From: Sutcliffiella rhizosphaerae
Lineage (GTDB): Bacteria; Bacillota; Bacilli; Bacillales; Bacillaceae_I
Length of the DNA stretch: 64,000 nt
NCBI RefSeq assembly: GCF_917563925.1
Contig: NZ_CAKJTJ010000008.1
Span: forward strand, 1 to 64,000
Reading direction: 5' to 3'
Positions 1 to 8,704 of the stretch are shown here, in pieces. Position numbers and translations under genes: made by a program. The first letter of the stretch is position 1, and every line of letters starts with the position of its first letter. Under the pieces are notes generated by a model that ran no database searches, was not told the origin of the DNA, and saw only the letters and a list, made by a program, of their open reading frames with translations.

Positions 1-42
1 ACCGCTAGTGTAATCTAAAAAATAAAAGCATATTTTTATACT

Positions 43-90
43 AAAAAACCGAACATATTTGATCAATCACTCAAATAAGTTCGGTTTTGT
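43..90 (-). terminator. Terminator of the galactose operon
   Basis: An inverted repeat with arms AAAACCGAAC and GTTCGGTTTT is extended inward by a nearly perfect ATATTTGA/TCAAATA pairing. Read on the minus strand it is followed by a T run, and it lies about 40 bp after the galT stop codon. It therefore looks like the rho-independent terminator of the minus-strand operon. Bases 1-42 hold nothing I can recognise. Confidence 0.85.
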
Positions 91-127
91 CTTAGGCTAA
101 AACATTTTTGTCCCAGCCCCACTATTA

Positions 128-1648
128 TTATTGAAAGGATTCAACAAACCGCTTAAAAGCTTCTTTCCCTTTGTTATCTCGTTTAAAAACTCCCGCATGT
201 TCTAATATATTTTCGAATACATGCCCTACTTCTTCTCTTAGTATTTTATTAGCATTTTCCTGGTTGAAATGTTGATGTTTTTCCACTAAGTGCTTTGCCC
301 ACTCCAAATGTTTTTGAACTAATGGATCAACAGCAATTTTCTCAAGGCTGTTTTCTTCTAGTAACAACTTCTCAAGCTGGTTCAATTCATCTTTCAGTCG
401 GCCAGGGAGGACAGCTAGCCCCATTACTTCAATTAGCCCGATATTTTCCTTTTTGATATGATGTACTTCTTCGTGAGGATGGAAAATCCCCATCGGATGC
501 TCCTCATTTGTCCGGTTATTGCGTAGTACAAGATCTAATTCATACAACTCCCCAGCTCTTCTCGCTATAGGTGTGATGGTATTATGAGGGGTGTCTCCAG
601 TAAAAGCAATAATTTCTACACGTTCATCACGATAGGATTTCCAGGCTTGAAAAATTACATCAGCTGCTTCTACTACCTCTTCCTTCACCATTCCTTGGAG
701 GCGAATCACAGACATTGGCCAACGTACGATTCCTGCTTTTACATTTGGAAAGTTAGAAATCGAAAATAAGTCCTCCACTTCTGCTTTTGCCATCGGGAAG
801 TCATAATAACCACCTTGAAAATGATCATGGCTGAGAATGGAACCTCCAACTATCGGAAGATCGGCATTGGAGCCGATAAAGTAATGTGGCAGTTTTTCAG
901 TAAGTTCTAATAGACGCTTAAAAGTCATTTTTGATATTTTCATCGGTTCATGTTGGTCTTTGAAAAGAATGGCATGTTCCTGATAATAGACATAAGGGGA
1001 AAATTGAAGGTGCCATCTTTCATTAGCTATCTCAAAAGGAATTGTACGTAAAGTTTGGCGGGCAGGGTGGTTGATTCTCCCTTTATAGCCAACGTTTTCT
1101 TTACATAGTAAGCAAATTGGATAGTCTTTTTGCGGCATGTTTCGTGCAGCTGCTATAGCTGCAGGATCTTTTTCGGGTTTGGAAAGGTTAATCGTAATCT
1201 CCAAGTCTCCGTAATCAGTTTTTGTATGCCATTGCTTATTCTTCGCAATTCGATCTCTCCGAATATAATGAGAGTCCTTTGCCAGTTGATAGAAATACTC
1301 GGTAGCTTCAATTGGACTTTGTTGCATATAATATTCAAAGAATTTTTTGTTCACCTCAGAAGGACGTGGAACAAAGTGTCCCATTATTTCAGTGTCGAGT
1401 AAATCTCGATAGGTTACAGAGTCTACTTCCAATCTACCATTGTCGGATGCCCAATCAAGGATTTTTTCTAATATGGGCACTAGTGAATGGACATGCTCCG
1501 TTTCTATTTTTACAGGCAGATAATCTTCCAACTTTAAAGATTCCAACAAGGCATTTCGCGTGAAATCTACATCGGTTTGTAAAATCAAGTTCTTTTGAAG
1601 TCCATATTGGATGAGCAAGTCAATCTGTTGATAGATGTTAATGGTCAT
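128..1648 (-). CDS. galT: UDP-glucose--hexose-1-phosphate uridylyltransferase, class II (GalT)
   Basis: This is the second enzyme of the Leloir pathway, exchanging galactose-1-phosphate with UDP-glucose in the cytoplasm. The 506-aa length and sequence match the Firmicute class II GalT family (about 500 aa), which is distinct from the roughly 350-aa HIT-like enzyme of enterobacteria. Family stretches include NADLPIVGGSILSHDHFQGG near residue 265 and a C-terminal region with many His and Glu residues. The ATG at 1648 has the SD AAGGAGTG eight bases upstream. It is the last gene of the run GH2, GH43, galK, galT and is followed by a terminator. No galE lies in the window, so the epimerase must be elsewhere. 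Confidence 0.95.
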   Translation of the reverse strand: MTINIYQQIDLLIQYGLQKNLILQTDVDFTRNALLESLKLEDYLPVKIETEHVHSLVPILEKILDWASDNGRLEVDSVTYRDLLDTEIMGHFVPRPSEVNKKFFEYYMQQSPIEATEYFYQLAKDSHYIRRDRIAKNKQWHTKTDYGDLEITINLSKPEKDPAAIAAARNMPQKDYPICLLCKENVGYKGRINHPARQTLRTIPFEIANERWHLQFSPYVYYQEHAILFKDQHEPMKISKMTFKRLLELTEKLPHYFIGSNADLPIVGGSILSHDHFQGGYYDFPMAKAEVEDLFSISNFPNVKAGIVRWPMSVIRLQGMVKEEVVEAADVIFQAWKSYRDERVEIIAFTGDTPHNTITPIARRAGELYELDLVLRNNRTNEEHPMGIFHPHEEVHHIKKENIGLIEVMGLAVLPGRLKDELNQLEKLLLEENSLEKIAVDPLVQKHLEWAKHLVEKHQHFNQENANKILREEVGHVFENILEHAGVFKRDNKGKEAFKRFVESFQ

Positions 1649-1672
1649 TGCTATTACACTCCTTTTTTGAAG

Positions 1673-2848
1673 TCAGATTTCCACCAGCTCCCTAGCTCCA
1701 TCTCCTATGTCAACAATGTAAAAATCTGCATGTAAACCGGTAGATTCTTTGTATGCTATCTTCACATTTTCCATAAAAGCCTCTAGATGTTCCGTTTCTA
1801 TAAGGGAGACTATACACCCACCAAAGCCTGCTCCTGTCATTCTGGCGCCAAGTACACCTTCCTGGTTCCAAGCTGCAGCCACTAACGAGTCCAATTCATG
1901 ACCAGTCACCTCATAATCATCTCGAAGTGAAATGTGTGATGCATTCATCAATGCTCCGAAACCTTTCATATCACCATTTTGAAGCAAGTTTACCGCCTGT
2001 ATGGTTCTTGCATTTTCATAGACAGCATGTTTTGCCCGCTTCCGTATTACCTCATTCGGTATTTTTCCTTTTACTTCCTCAAATTGATTTGGAGTAAGGT
2101 CACCCAACGTGTTTACAGGCAGATGGGCTTGAATTATTTTTAAAGCCTTTTCACATTCACTTCTTCTTTCATTGTATTTAGAATCAGCAAGTCCTCTTCT
2201 TTTATTTGTATTTCCTATTACAAGGGATACATTATCTAATGGGAGCTGGCTGTATCTGTATTGAAGAGTGTTGCAATCTAGAAGGATAGCATGGTTTTCC
2301 TTTCCCATCGCTATCGCAAACTGGTCCATGATTCCACAGTTCACGTTCATGAAATCGTTCTCTGCTTTTTGACTAATTAATGCCATGTCCACTTCATCTA
2401 TTGATAATTCAAAGAGACCTTTTAAAAGGACGGAAGTCACAAGTTCAATTGAGGCAGAAGAAGAAAGGCCAGCACCATTCGGAATATTACCATAAAATAA
2501 AACGTCTAATCCCTTCTCTATTCGATAGCCGCTTTGCTTGAACTCATGTATGACACCTTTAGGGTAGTTCGCCCAATCATCTTCCTTTTTATATTTAAGG
2601 TCATCTATCGTGAATGAAATAATGCCACGGTCAGGAAAATTAGTAGAGTGAAGTTTTACAAGCCGATCTTCTCGCAATCTGACAATCGCATACGTACCGA
2701 TGCTTAACGCACAAGGAAATACATGGCCTCCATTATAATCTGTGTGCTCCCCAATCAGATTTACGCGACCAGGGGCGAAAAAGTGACGGATTGCGCTCTC
2801 TCCGCCACCAAATATTTTCTGAAATTCATGTTGAAGTGTATTAATCAT
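1673..2848 (-). CDS. galK: Galactokinase (GalK)
   Basis: GalK phosphorylates galactose to galactose-1-phosphate with ATP and feeds GalT directly downstream. GHMP-kinase signatures are clear: the N-terminal galactokinase motif PGRVNLIGEHTDYNGG, the phosphate loop GAGLSSSAS and the C-terminal GAGFGGC motif. The reading frame is open back to 2917, which would overlap the preceding GH43 gene. I place the start at ATG 2848 because the SD AGAGGAG (2865-2859) sits ten bases before it; ATG 2854, two codons upstream, is the alternative at four bases. The SD overlaps the stop codon of the GH43 gene, which suggests translational coupling. The 391-aa product is normal for the family. Confidence 0.95.
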   Translation of the reverse strand: MINTLQHEFQKIFGGGESAIRHFFAPGRVNLIGEHTDYNGGHVFPCALSIGTYAIVRLREDRLVKLHSTNFPDRGIISFTIDDLKYKKEDDWANYPKGVIHEFKQSGYRIEKGLDVLFYGNIPNGAGLSSSASIELVTSVLLKGLFELSIDEVDMALISQKAENDFMNVNCGIMDQFAIAMGKENHAILLDCNTLQYRYSQLPLDNVSLVIGNTNKRRGLADSKYNERRSECEKALKIIQAHLPVNTLGDLTPNQFEEVKGKIPNEVIRKRAKHAVYENARTIQAVNLLQNGDMKGFGALMNASHISLRDDYEVTGHELDSLVAAAWNQEGVLGARMTGAGFGGCIVSLIETEHLEAFMENVKIAYKESTGLHADFYIVDIGDGARELVEI

Positions 2849-2864
2849 CTTCATCCATCTCCTC

Positions 2865-4277
2865 TTATAAACGAGTAAGAATAGTTCCCTGTTGCTGATA
2901 GTACTGACTTTCACCATTATTGATAAATCTCATCGTTCCTGTTTCTTTAAATGGCACGGGAACATCCATTACCAATACATGATCTAGATAAAAATGAATC
3001 CTGGTTTCCTCTTTTCTTACATTAATAAAATGGTAGGCAGAAAGATCATAGTTTCTAGGGAGAGTATACGCAAAATCGTCCATTTTTCTTTTCCCATTTA
3101 GCTCAGCACTTATTACTTGTTTCTGTTGATCAAAAAACCAAACGACTTTTTCCTGTTCCGTGACTTCGTAGGAAAGGAATGGAAGTTCACCTAAATCTGT
3201 ATCAGTAAAGCATATATTCGTTTCAAAGTGAAAAGCTGGAAATGTCTCTTTAGCCAATTTCACATTTAATTCGGTAGTTTCTTTGATAAGACGTCCATCC
3301 ATACTCGGAGGATTTGGAAGCGGAAGTGCTTCTTTGACCGGTGGCTCGAGCCAGATGTGGGCATCTTCCCACTTAAAACGACCGACCCTAACCCTTCTTT
3401 CGCCTATATTTTCATCAGGCTCATAGCCATGATAAACAATATAATCGTCCACACCATTTGGTCCCTTTACCACCACATGATGACCCGGTCCGTGACAAGC
3501 ATCATTTGTCTTTAGAATTGGTTGTCCCCCATTCCATTTCTTCCAGCTCTTATCTTCCATGGCGTTTTTCCCCATCGGTGTAGTGGAGGTAGCATAGTAC
3601 ACTCCGTATGTGTCGTCTCCAAAAAAGCCTGCACTGTACATCTGATAGTAAATTCCATCTTTCTTTAAAACAAACGGCCCTTCATTCCAAAAGAAAGAGT
3701 GCTCTTTATTTCCTTCCCATAAATGTTCGGGGGCTACAACCATCGTCGGATTCCCGCTCAAGTTTTCTAAATCTGTCATCTTGTCTACGACATTACCTGT
3801 ACCTATTACATCATTTGGACCTCTCGTAAATGAATTTCGCACATTGTAGAACAGATAATAGCTGCCGTCATCATCCTTAAAAGGGTGGGCATCTATGGAC
3901 CATTCATCTGTCAGTGGTTCTTTGGCAAGAGTAAAGGGACCAGTAGGATTATTACTTTTTGCAACTCCAATTCTTCTAATTTCATCATTTCCAAATCCTG
4001 CTTCATTTTTGACAGCACCAGTTACATACATATAAAAAGTTCCGTTTTCATGAATAATTTCCGGTGCCCAAAGGTCGATCTGTGCCCAGTGGTTAGGATC
4101 ATCGGAAGCATGCAAGGCAATCCCTGCAGCTTCCCAATATATTAGATCCGCGGATACGTAAACCCTAATTTCCCTTGGCCCTGTATGATATAAATAATAT
4201 TTTCCATTATATCGAAGTACTGCAGGATCTCCATGATCTAGTCCTTTGATCGAAATAACCGGATTTTGGTAAGTCAT
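2865..4277 (-). CDS. Glycoside hydrolase family 43 protein (arabinofuranosidase/xylosidase-like)
   Basis: This is a five-bladed beta-propeller GH43 enzyme, a family acting on arabinose- or xylose-containing side chains. The N-terminal half has the typical start NPV..GLDHGDPAVLRYNGKYYLYHTG, with the catalytic-base Asp in the HGDPA segment. It also has DLWAPEI, a WSIDAHPF segment holding the pKa-modulating Asp, and NEGPFVLKKDGIYY, which likely holds the acid Glu. Residues from about 330 onward form an extra beta-rich C-terminal domain. There is no signal peptide, so it should act on imported oligosaccharides. It starts one base after the stop of the GH2 gene and precedes galK, so arabinose removal is linked to galactose catabolism. 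Exact substrate cannot be read from sequence. Confidence 0.88.
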   Translation of the reverse strand: MTYQNPVISIKGLDHGDPAVLRYNGKYYLYHTGPREIRVYVSADLIYWEAAGIALHASDDPNHWAQIDLWAPEIIHENGTFYMYVTGAVKNEAGFGNDEIRRIGVAKSNNPTGPFTLAKEPLTDEWSIDAHPFKDDDGSYYLFYNVRNSFTRGPNDVIGTGNVVDKMTDLENLSGNPTMVVAPEHLWEGNKEHSFFWNEGPFVLKKDGIYYQMYSAGFFGDDTYGVYYATSTTPMGKNAMEDKSWKKWNGGQPILKTNDACHGPGHHVVVKGPNGVDDYIVYHGYEPDENIGERRVRVGRFKWEDAHIWLEPPVKEALPLPNPPSMDGRLIKETTELNVKLAKETFPAFHFETNICFTDTDLGELPFLSYEVTEQEKVVWFFDQQKQVISAELNGKRKMDDFAYTLPRNYDLSAYHFINVRKEETRIHFYLDHVLVMDVPVPFKETGTMRFINNGESQYYQQQGTILTRL

Positions 4278-4278
4278 C

Positions 4279-6051
4279 TTACACTTCCTCTCCTGTTAAA
4301 TTATCAACGGATTTCCCTTCGTTAATCTTTTTAATGATTTTCAGATCAATTTTGGGCTTTCGGTCATAGGTTAAGAGTCCGTTAATTTCCTGTTCGACAT
4401 CTGTCAGTTGCGTATAACAGAAGCCCTGTACTAATGGAGACTCTAACATAGCCGACACTACAGCTTCATAACGTTTTGCAAAATCCTTGTCATCCGTTGC
4501 TCCGGAATAGCCCCAACCTTCCCAATCACTTTTTTTATAAGCAATGCCACCAAACTCAGTAACTTGGATGGGAACATGATCATATTGGAATCCAGGTACA
4601 TAAATAAGTCGATTTCCAGGTGTTGAGTTCATAATGGACTCAACTGATTGATAACGATTTTTCAATATTTCTTTACTGCTTTCATAGTCGTGAATCGTGC
4701 AAATATCGGATTTAGTGTGTTCCCAACCATCATTGGAAATAACTAATCTAGTAGAATCGAGCGATTTGGTTAAATAATATAGAGCTAGTGTGTGATCCTG
4801 CTGTCTTTTGTCGGCTAAAAGCTTAGGAACACCCCAGCTTTCATTAATTGGTACCCACGCAACGATAGAAGGGTGATTATAATCACGCTCAATCGCTTTT
4901 TGCCATTCATCTGTAATCCGCCGGACCGCATTATCTGTGTACGTGTAGCTGTTTGCCATCTCTCCCCAAACTAAGAGACCAAGCTTATCTGTCCAGTAAA
5001 GATAGCGTGGATCTTCCATTTTTTGATGTTTTCTAGCACCGTTAAAACCCATCTCCTTCGTTAGCTCTACATCCTTTCGGATAGAATCGTCAGAAGGTGG
5101 GGTCAACAATCCATCTGGGAAATAGCCTTGATCCAGGATTAATTTCATGTAATATGGGCGATTATTCAGCATGATAATACCATTTTCCACTGATATTTTC
5201 CGCATTCCAAAATAGCTTTTCACTTCATCCATAATTGTTTCTTCTTCTTTTAATCGAAACACTATATCATAAAGGTTCGGGTGTTCAGGACTCCAAAGGC
5301 GACCTTCATCATGAACGTGAAAATCACTCAAGAATATAGAACGGGACCCATTATTTTTCCATAGTTTAATAGTGTCAGTAGCCACTAACTTTCCTTGAAA
5401 GGAAATCTCTACTTCCATTGTTTGATTGCTTGATCCACCGCATACCACATATTGCAATTGAATCTCATCTTTATCTATATCCGGAGTCATTTTTACTTTT
5501 TCAATATAGGAAGTAGATACTGCCTCTACCCAGACTGTTTGCCAAATTCCAGTTGTTCTTGTATAAAAAATCCCTTCAGACTTTTCCTTCCAATATTGCT
5601 TTCCGCGTGGCTGATCTAGCTCCTCTGTCATATCCTCCACTCTGACAGTCACTTCATTCGTTCCTAATTGAATTTGTTCTGTCACCTCAAACTGAAAAGG
5701 CACATGACCACCTTCATGGATACCAACATATTTGCCGTTAACCCAAACAGAAGAACGATAATCCACAGCCCCAAAATGTAAGATGAGTCGCTTTCCTTTC
5801 CAATCCATAGGAATATCAAAGGAACGCTTATACCAGACCAAATCGTGAAAATCTGTTTCGTTTATCCCACTCCGTTCACTTTGATAACAGAAAGGGACCG
5901 TAATTTCTTTGGAAAAATCCTTCTCAAGGTACCAGTTTTCCTCTAGGCCCTTATTGTTGTCATCATAATCAAAATGCCATTGTCCATTTAAATTAAGCCA
6001 GTCTTTACGAATAAATTGAGGTCTTGGATATTCTGCTCTTGGAATTGTCAT
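4279..6051 (-). CDS. Glycoside hydrolase family 2 protein (beta-galactosidase/beta-glucuronidase-like)
   Basis: This is a GH2 retaining glycosidase of 590 aa without a signal peptide, so it is probably cytoplasmic. The N-terminal sugar-binding jelly roll carries WLNLNGQWHFDYDD and a WVNGKYVGIHEGGHVPF segment. The immunoglobulin-like middle domain follows, then the TIM barrel. The acid/base Glu lies in VPINESWG and the nucleophile is likely the Glu in QVTEFGG. The protein is much shorter than LacZ (about 1000 aa) and resembles the compact GH2 group often annotated as sugar-binding-domain protein. Given galK and galT in the same operon, beta-galactosidase activity on galacto-oligosaccharides is the best inference. 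SD AAAGGAGA precedes the ATG. Confidence 0.88.
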   Translation of the reverse strand: MTIPRAEYPRPQFIRKDWLNLNGQWHFDYDDNNKGLEENWYLEKDFSKEITVPFCYQSERSGINETDFHDLVWYKRSFDIPMDWKGKRLILHFGAVDYRSSVWVNGKYVGIHEGGHVPFQFEVTEQIQLGTNEVTVRVEDMTEELDQPRGKQYWKEKSEGIFYTRTTGIWQTVWVEAVSTSYIEKVKMTPDIDKDEIQLQYVVCGGSSNQTMEVEISFQGKLVATDTIKLWKNNGSRSIFLSDFHVHDEGRLWSPEHPNLYDIVFRLKEEETIMDEVKSYFGMRKISVENGIIMLNNRPYYMKLILDQGYFPDGLLTPPSDDSIRKDVELTKEMGFNGARKHQKMEDPRYLYWTDKLGLLVWGEMANSYTYTDNAVRRITDEWQKAIERDYNHPSIVAWVPINESWGVPKLLADKRQQDHTLALYYLTKSLDSTRLVISNDGWEHTKSDICTIHDYESSKEILKNRYQSVESIMNSTPGNRLIYVPGFQYDHVPIQVTEFGGIAYKKSDWEGWGYSGATDDKDFAKRYEAVVSAMLESPLVQGFCYTQLTDVEQEINGLLTYDRKPKIDLKIIKKINEGKSVDNLTGEEV

Positions 6052-6065
6052 CGAATAAATCTCCT

Positions 6066-7172
6066 TTAGTCTTGTATTAGTATATCAGGGCGTAAATAAA
6101 CCCTTCCTTCATGCTCTATTTCTATATAGGTCCAGTTCCCGGTATGCGTGAGAAATTTGTTATCTTCTGATTCTATTAATATCGTATCTTCTGATTTAAC
6201 ACCCCTTATTGCAGGGTTCCATGCATATGCTTGATTTACAAGTATCTCCTCTTCACTATTCATGGTAGCCAAAAACTCTCTTGACGCATATCCTGTCAGT
6301 CCTCCTTGATGAAGAAGACGCCAATCTTCTGGATACCCAGCCTCAGCATATGCGTTCACTGCTTTTTGAAAAATATCTTTTACCTTCCTGCCTGGCCTTG
6401 TCGCTACATTCATTTGGACATCAATAAGTGCTAGCTTCTTTCGATTAATTAGTAGTTCCTCAGGAAGTGATCCAAAATGAACAAAACGTGTCACGTTGGC
6501 AACCAGCCCTCCCTTTTCGGCACAAAGGACGAGCATCGCATATTTTTTAAGCTTTTTTCCAGTTGGGATTGGATGACGGTATTGATAAATCCGGTCATCT
6601 GTTGCTATTAGGATTACTTGTGGGTTAACGCCTGCCTTCATACACGCGGCTGCTACAAGAGAACTAATTTCATATTCGCTCATTCCTGGAAGTATCTTTC
6701 TTGCGACACCTTCCAATGTTTCTGCTGAAAATTTACATAACCATTCGTAACGTTCTTTTTCGCTTATGGATAATTGACTTCTTAATTGTATTAACGCAGA
6801 AGAGACATCCTCCATTCCTGGAAAATATGAGTCCGCTACAATTGCCTTTCCTTTACTGAGCTTTTCAATTATTTGGTGGGTACTCTCATACCACTCACAT
6901 TCAACAAGCTCAAAACCGAGATTCACTAGTTCTTCTTCCATCAACCTTCTTGATTCCATTTTCACGGTAATACAATATTTTTTATCATCTAAAAGTAGAA
7001 TGTCAGCTACTCCAAATTCTGTTGTCTGCACAATATGGTTCACTTTTCCTTCGGTTATCCACGAAAAATTATTACGCCTTCGGAATAGAATTCCATCATG
7101 CCCCTTTTCTCGTAGCCATATCCTCACTTTTTGTTCCGGCGAAACAGTAATATCTTCAAAAATTTTCGTCAT
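6066..7172 (-). CDS. M24 (Xaa-Pro peptidase)-like protein lacking most metal ligands
   Basis: The 368-aa protein has the creatinase/aminopeptidase P layout: an N-terminal domain to about residue 140, then a pita-bread domain. The usual metal site is not conserved. The segment that should supply two Asp reads VLCAEKGGLVANVTR, the His motif reads LHQGGLTGYASRE, and the first Glu (normally EPG) is NPA. Only the final Glu, in KSEDTIL, remains. It is therefore probably not a metallopeptidase, although the fold seems intact and no frame is broken. It is the first gene of the run leading to GH2, GH43, galK and galT, with the strong SD GGAGGAG before ATG 7172. A binding or sugar-related role is possible but unproven. 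Confidence 0.75.
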   Translation of the reverse strand: MTKIFEDITVSPEQKVRIWLREKGHDGILFRRRNNFSWITEGKVNHIVQTTEFGVADILLLDDKKYCITVKMESRRLMEEELVNLGFELVECEWYESTHQIIEKLSKGKAIVADSYFPGMEDVSSALIQLRSQLSISEKERYEWLCKFSAETLEGVARKILPGMSEYEISSLVAAACMKAGVNPQVILIATDDRIYQYRHPIPTGKKLKKYAMLVLCAEKGGLVANVTRFVHFGSLPEELLINRKKLALIDVQMNVATRPGRKVKDIFQKAVNAYAEAGYPEDWRLLHQGGLTGYASREFLATMNSEEEILVNQAYAWNPAIRGVKSEDTILIESEDNKFLTHTGNWTYIEIEHEGRVYLRPDILIQD

Positions 7173-7214
7173 AGGGTGGCTCCTCCTTTACGGGTAATAT
7201 TATTCTCATTTTTA

Positions 7215-7239
7215 AGTTTATTAATTAATTTTACTAACT
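7215..7239. promoter_or_regulatory. Candidate ROK-repressor operator (site 2)
   Basis: The plus strand reads AGTTTATTAATT followed by a spaced AACT, giving an imperfect palindrome. The same 12-mer occurs on the opposite strand in the promoter of the ABC-transporter operon (8586-8606). The half-site resembles the TTAGTTT..AAACTAA operators known for XylR-type ROK repressors, and a ROK regulator is encoded at 12530. That it binds here is inference. Confidence 0.45.
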
Positions 7240-7261
7240 TGTAATCATACTACTGTACAAA

Positions 7262-7277
7262 GAAACCGTTTTCAAGA
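7262..7277 (-). promoter_or_regulatory. CcpA catabolite-responsive element (cre)
   Basis: On the minus strand the sequence TTGAAAACGGTTTCTT matches every fixed position of the consensus WTGNAANCGNWNNCW. It lies about 90 bp before the start of the M24-like gene, inside the likely promoter region of the GH2-GH43-galK-galT run. Carbon catabolite repression by CcpA is the expected effect. I could not assign clean -35 and -10 boxes around it. Confidence 0.65.
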
Positions 7278-7331
7278 ATTTTCTTATACAACCTAAAGTT
7301 CTTTGCTACTAAACCTTATCGATAGCACCAA

Positions 7332-8372
7332 TTACTGCCCAGTTATTGGTCCTTCCAATTCTCCTTCGCCTGGCTGTTGATCAGCAATTGTAGGCCAACC
7401 ATCCTCCCAAACAATTTTATCAATCATCAGCGGACGCCTTGTTGTTCCGCTTCCTATCCACGGCATCTCTTTATCTACGGCATGATAAATGATCCAATCC
7501 TGACCCGCATCATCTGCCACTATTGCATTATGACCAGGCCCGACAAATCGTTCTCCGCCCTCCAAGACTAATGTGCCACTAGAATTTACGATGTCCTTGC
7601 CGTCTTTATCATAAAATGGGCCTCTAACAGATTCTCCTTTGCCGACAGCAACACGATACGTACTCCATTGACCTTCACAGCATGAGCCCTGAGAGCCAAA
7701 GAAATAATACAAGCCGTCCCGTTTTATCATATACGCAGCTTCAAAATCCTTACTCGCTATTTGGAATTTCTCTCCGATATATGATAGTCCATCCTCTGCT
7801 AATTCAATTCCCCAAATACCATGCCAGCTTCCCCAAAATAAATATGGAGTACCGTCATCATCTACAAAGGCTTGAGCATCTATCGAATTGTTTACCCCTA
7901 TTTCCTTACTGTCAAAGAGTTTACCTTTATCTTCAAAAGGACCTTCTGGCACATCGGATACTGCCACCCCTATTGCCGGATTAGCATCTCCCCAAGTGGA
8001 CTGTGAATAGTACATATAATATTTTCCGTTAAAAAATGATACATCTGGAGCCCATATCCCTCCGTCTTCTTTCCAATTTGGCTTTTCCAAAAATGCTTCC
8101 CCTACATACTCCCAATCAACCAGGTTTTCGGATCGTACAATGGGTACTATTCTAGACCCCATTCCATCCCCCCAATTATCCTCTGTACCATAGACATAAA
8201 AAAAGCCGTCTTCCCCTTTTACGATGGAAGGATCAGCAATGACAGGTTCAAAAACTGGATTCTGATAAACTGGTCCCTTTTCCCGAAATATATCTCCCAT
8301 AAACAAGTAACCAATTACACTTAATAATAAAACTGCAGATAAAATTAATCCTAGCCACCCTTTTTTCACCAA
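7332..8372 (-). CDS. Membrane-anchored GH43 protein (arabinan endo-1,5-alpha-L-arabinosidase-like)
   Basis: This is a GH43 beta-propeller of 346 aa preceded by one N-terminal hydrophobic segment (about residues 6-25) with no obvious cleavage site or lipobox, so it is probably tethered outside the membrane. Characteristic segments are NPVFEPVIADPSIVKGEDGFFYVYGT with the catalytic Asp, GGIWAPDVSFFNGKYYMYYS, NSIDAQAFVDDDGTPYLFWGSW and the GPGHNAIV propeller motif. It resembles arabinanase/arabinosidase annotations. It would trim arabinan or arabinogalactan outside the cell for the importer encoded divergently. Translation starts at a GTG (8372) with SD GGGGAGAGG. It is separated by 160 bp with a cre box from the downstream M24-like gene, so that gene may have its own promoter. 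Confidence 0.85.
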   Translation of the reverse strand: MVKKGWLGLILSAVLLLSVIGYLFMGDIFREKGPVYQNPVFEPVIADPSIVKGEDGFFYVYGTEDNWGDGMGSRIVPIVRSENLVDWEYVGEAFLEKPNWKEDGGIWAPDVSFFNGKYYMYYSQSTWGDANPAIGVAVSDVPEGPFEDKGKLFDSKEIGVNNSIDAQAFVDDDGTPYLFWGSWHGIWGIELAEDGLSYIGEKFQIASKDFEAAYMIKRDGLYYFFGSQGSCCEGQWSTYRVAVGKGESVRGPFYDKDGKDIVNSSGTLVLEGGERFVGPGHNAIVADDAGQDWIIYHAVDKEMPWIGSGTTRRPLMIDKIVWEDGWPTIADQQPGEGELEGPITGQ

Positions 8373-8544
8373 ATTTACCTCTCCCCTTTTTTATAAAATA
8401 ATTTAATTAACTTACATAATAACTAGAAAAAAGGCGAGTTTGGAGAATTTTTTTGATTTTTTCTATTTTTTTGTTTTAAACCGATTAAATCAGCAATTTA
8501 GCTATTTACAAAATAAATATTTAAATTTTCACACTAATTTTCTA

Positions 8545-8573
8545 TTGCTAGTTTAAAATGTATGCGTTATCAT
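8545..8573 (+). promoter_or_regulatory. Sigma-A promoter with overlapping cre-like site
   Basis: TTGCTA (8545-8550) and TATCAT (8568-8573) are spaced by 17 bp, a good vegetative promoter for the ABC-importer operon. The segment 8558-8572, ATGTATGCGTTATCA, fits the cre consensus with one mismatch and overlaps the -10 box, so CcpA could block initiation. Confidence 0.55.
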
Positions 8574-8585
8574 AAATGGCAAGAA

Positions 8586-8606
8586 AGTTAAATAAATTAA
8601 TAAACT
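8586..8606 (+). promoter_or_regulatory. Candidate ROK-repressor operator (site 1)
   Basis: An imperfect palindrome lies just after the expected transcription start of the importer operon. It begins AGTTAAATAA and ends TTAATAAACT. Its reverse complement shares the 12-mer AGTTTATTAATT with site 2 near 7215. Position and sequence suit a repressor such as the ROK regulator encoded at the end of this operon, which would then act on both arms of the locus. Confidence 0.5.
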
Positions 8607-8704
8607 AAAAGGATTGCAGAGTAATATTGTAAGGGCTTTCTTTTAAGAACTAGGGAACACGGATGTAGTTCATCCTTCCATACATTAAAACTATAGGGGG
8701 TAAC

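Larger units (their letters stand above)
8373..8704. promoter_or_regulatory. Divergent promoter region between GH43 and ABC importer
   Basis: This 332-bp AT-rich stretch separates the minus-strand hydrolases from the plus-strand transporter. Apart from the promoter, cre-like and operator sites listed separately, I see no gene. The minus-strand SD of the GH43 gene is at its left end, and the SD AGGGGG of the transporter lipoprotein is at its right end. Confidence 0.7.
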
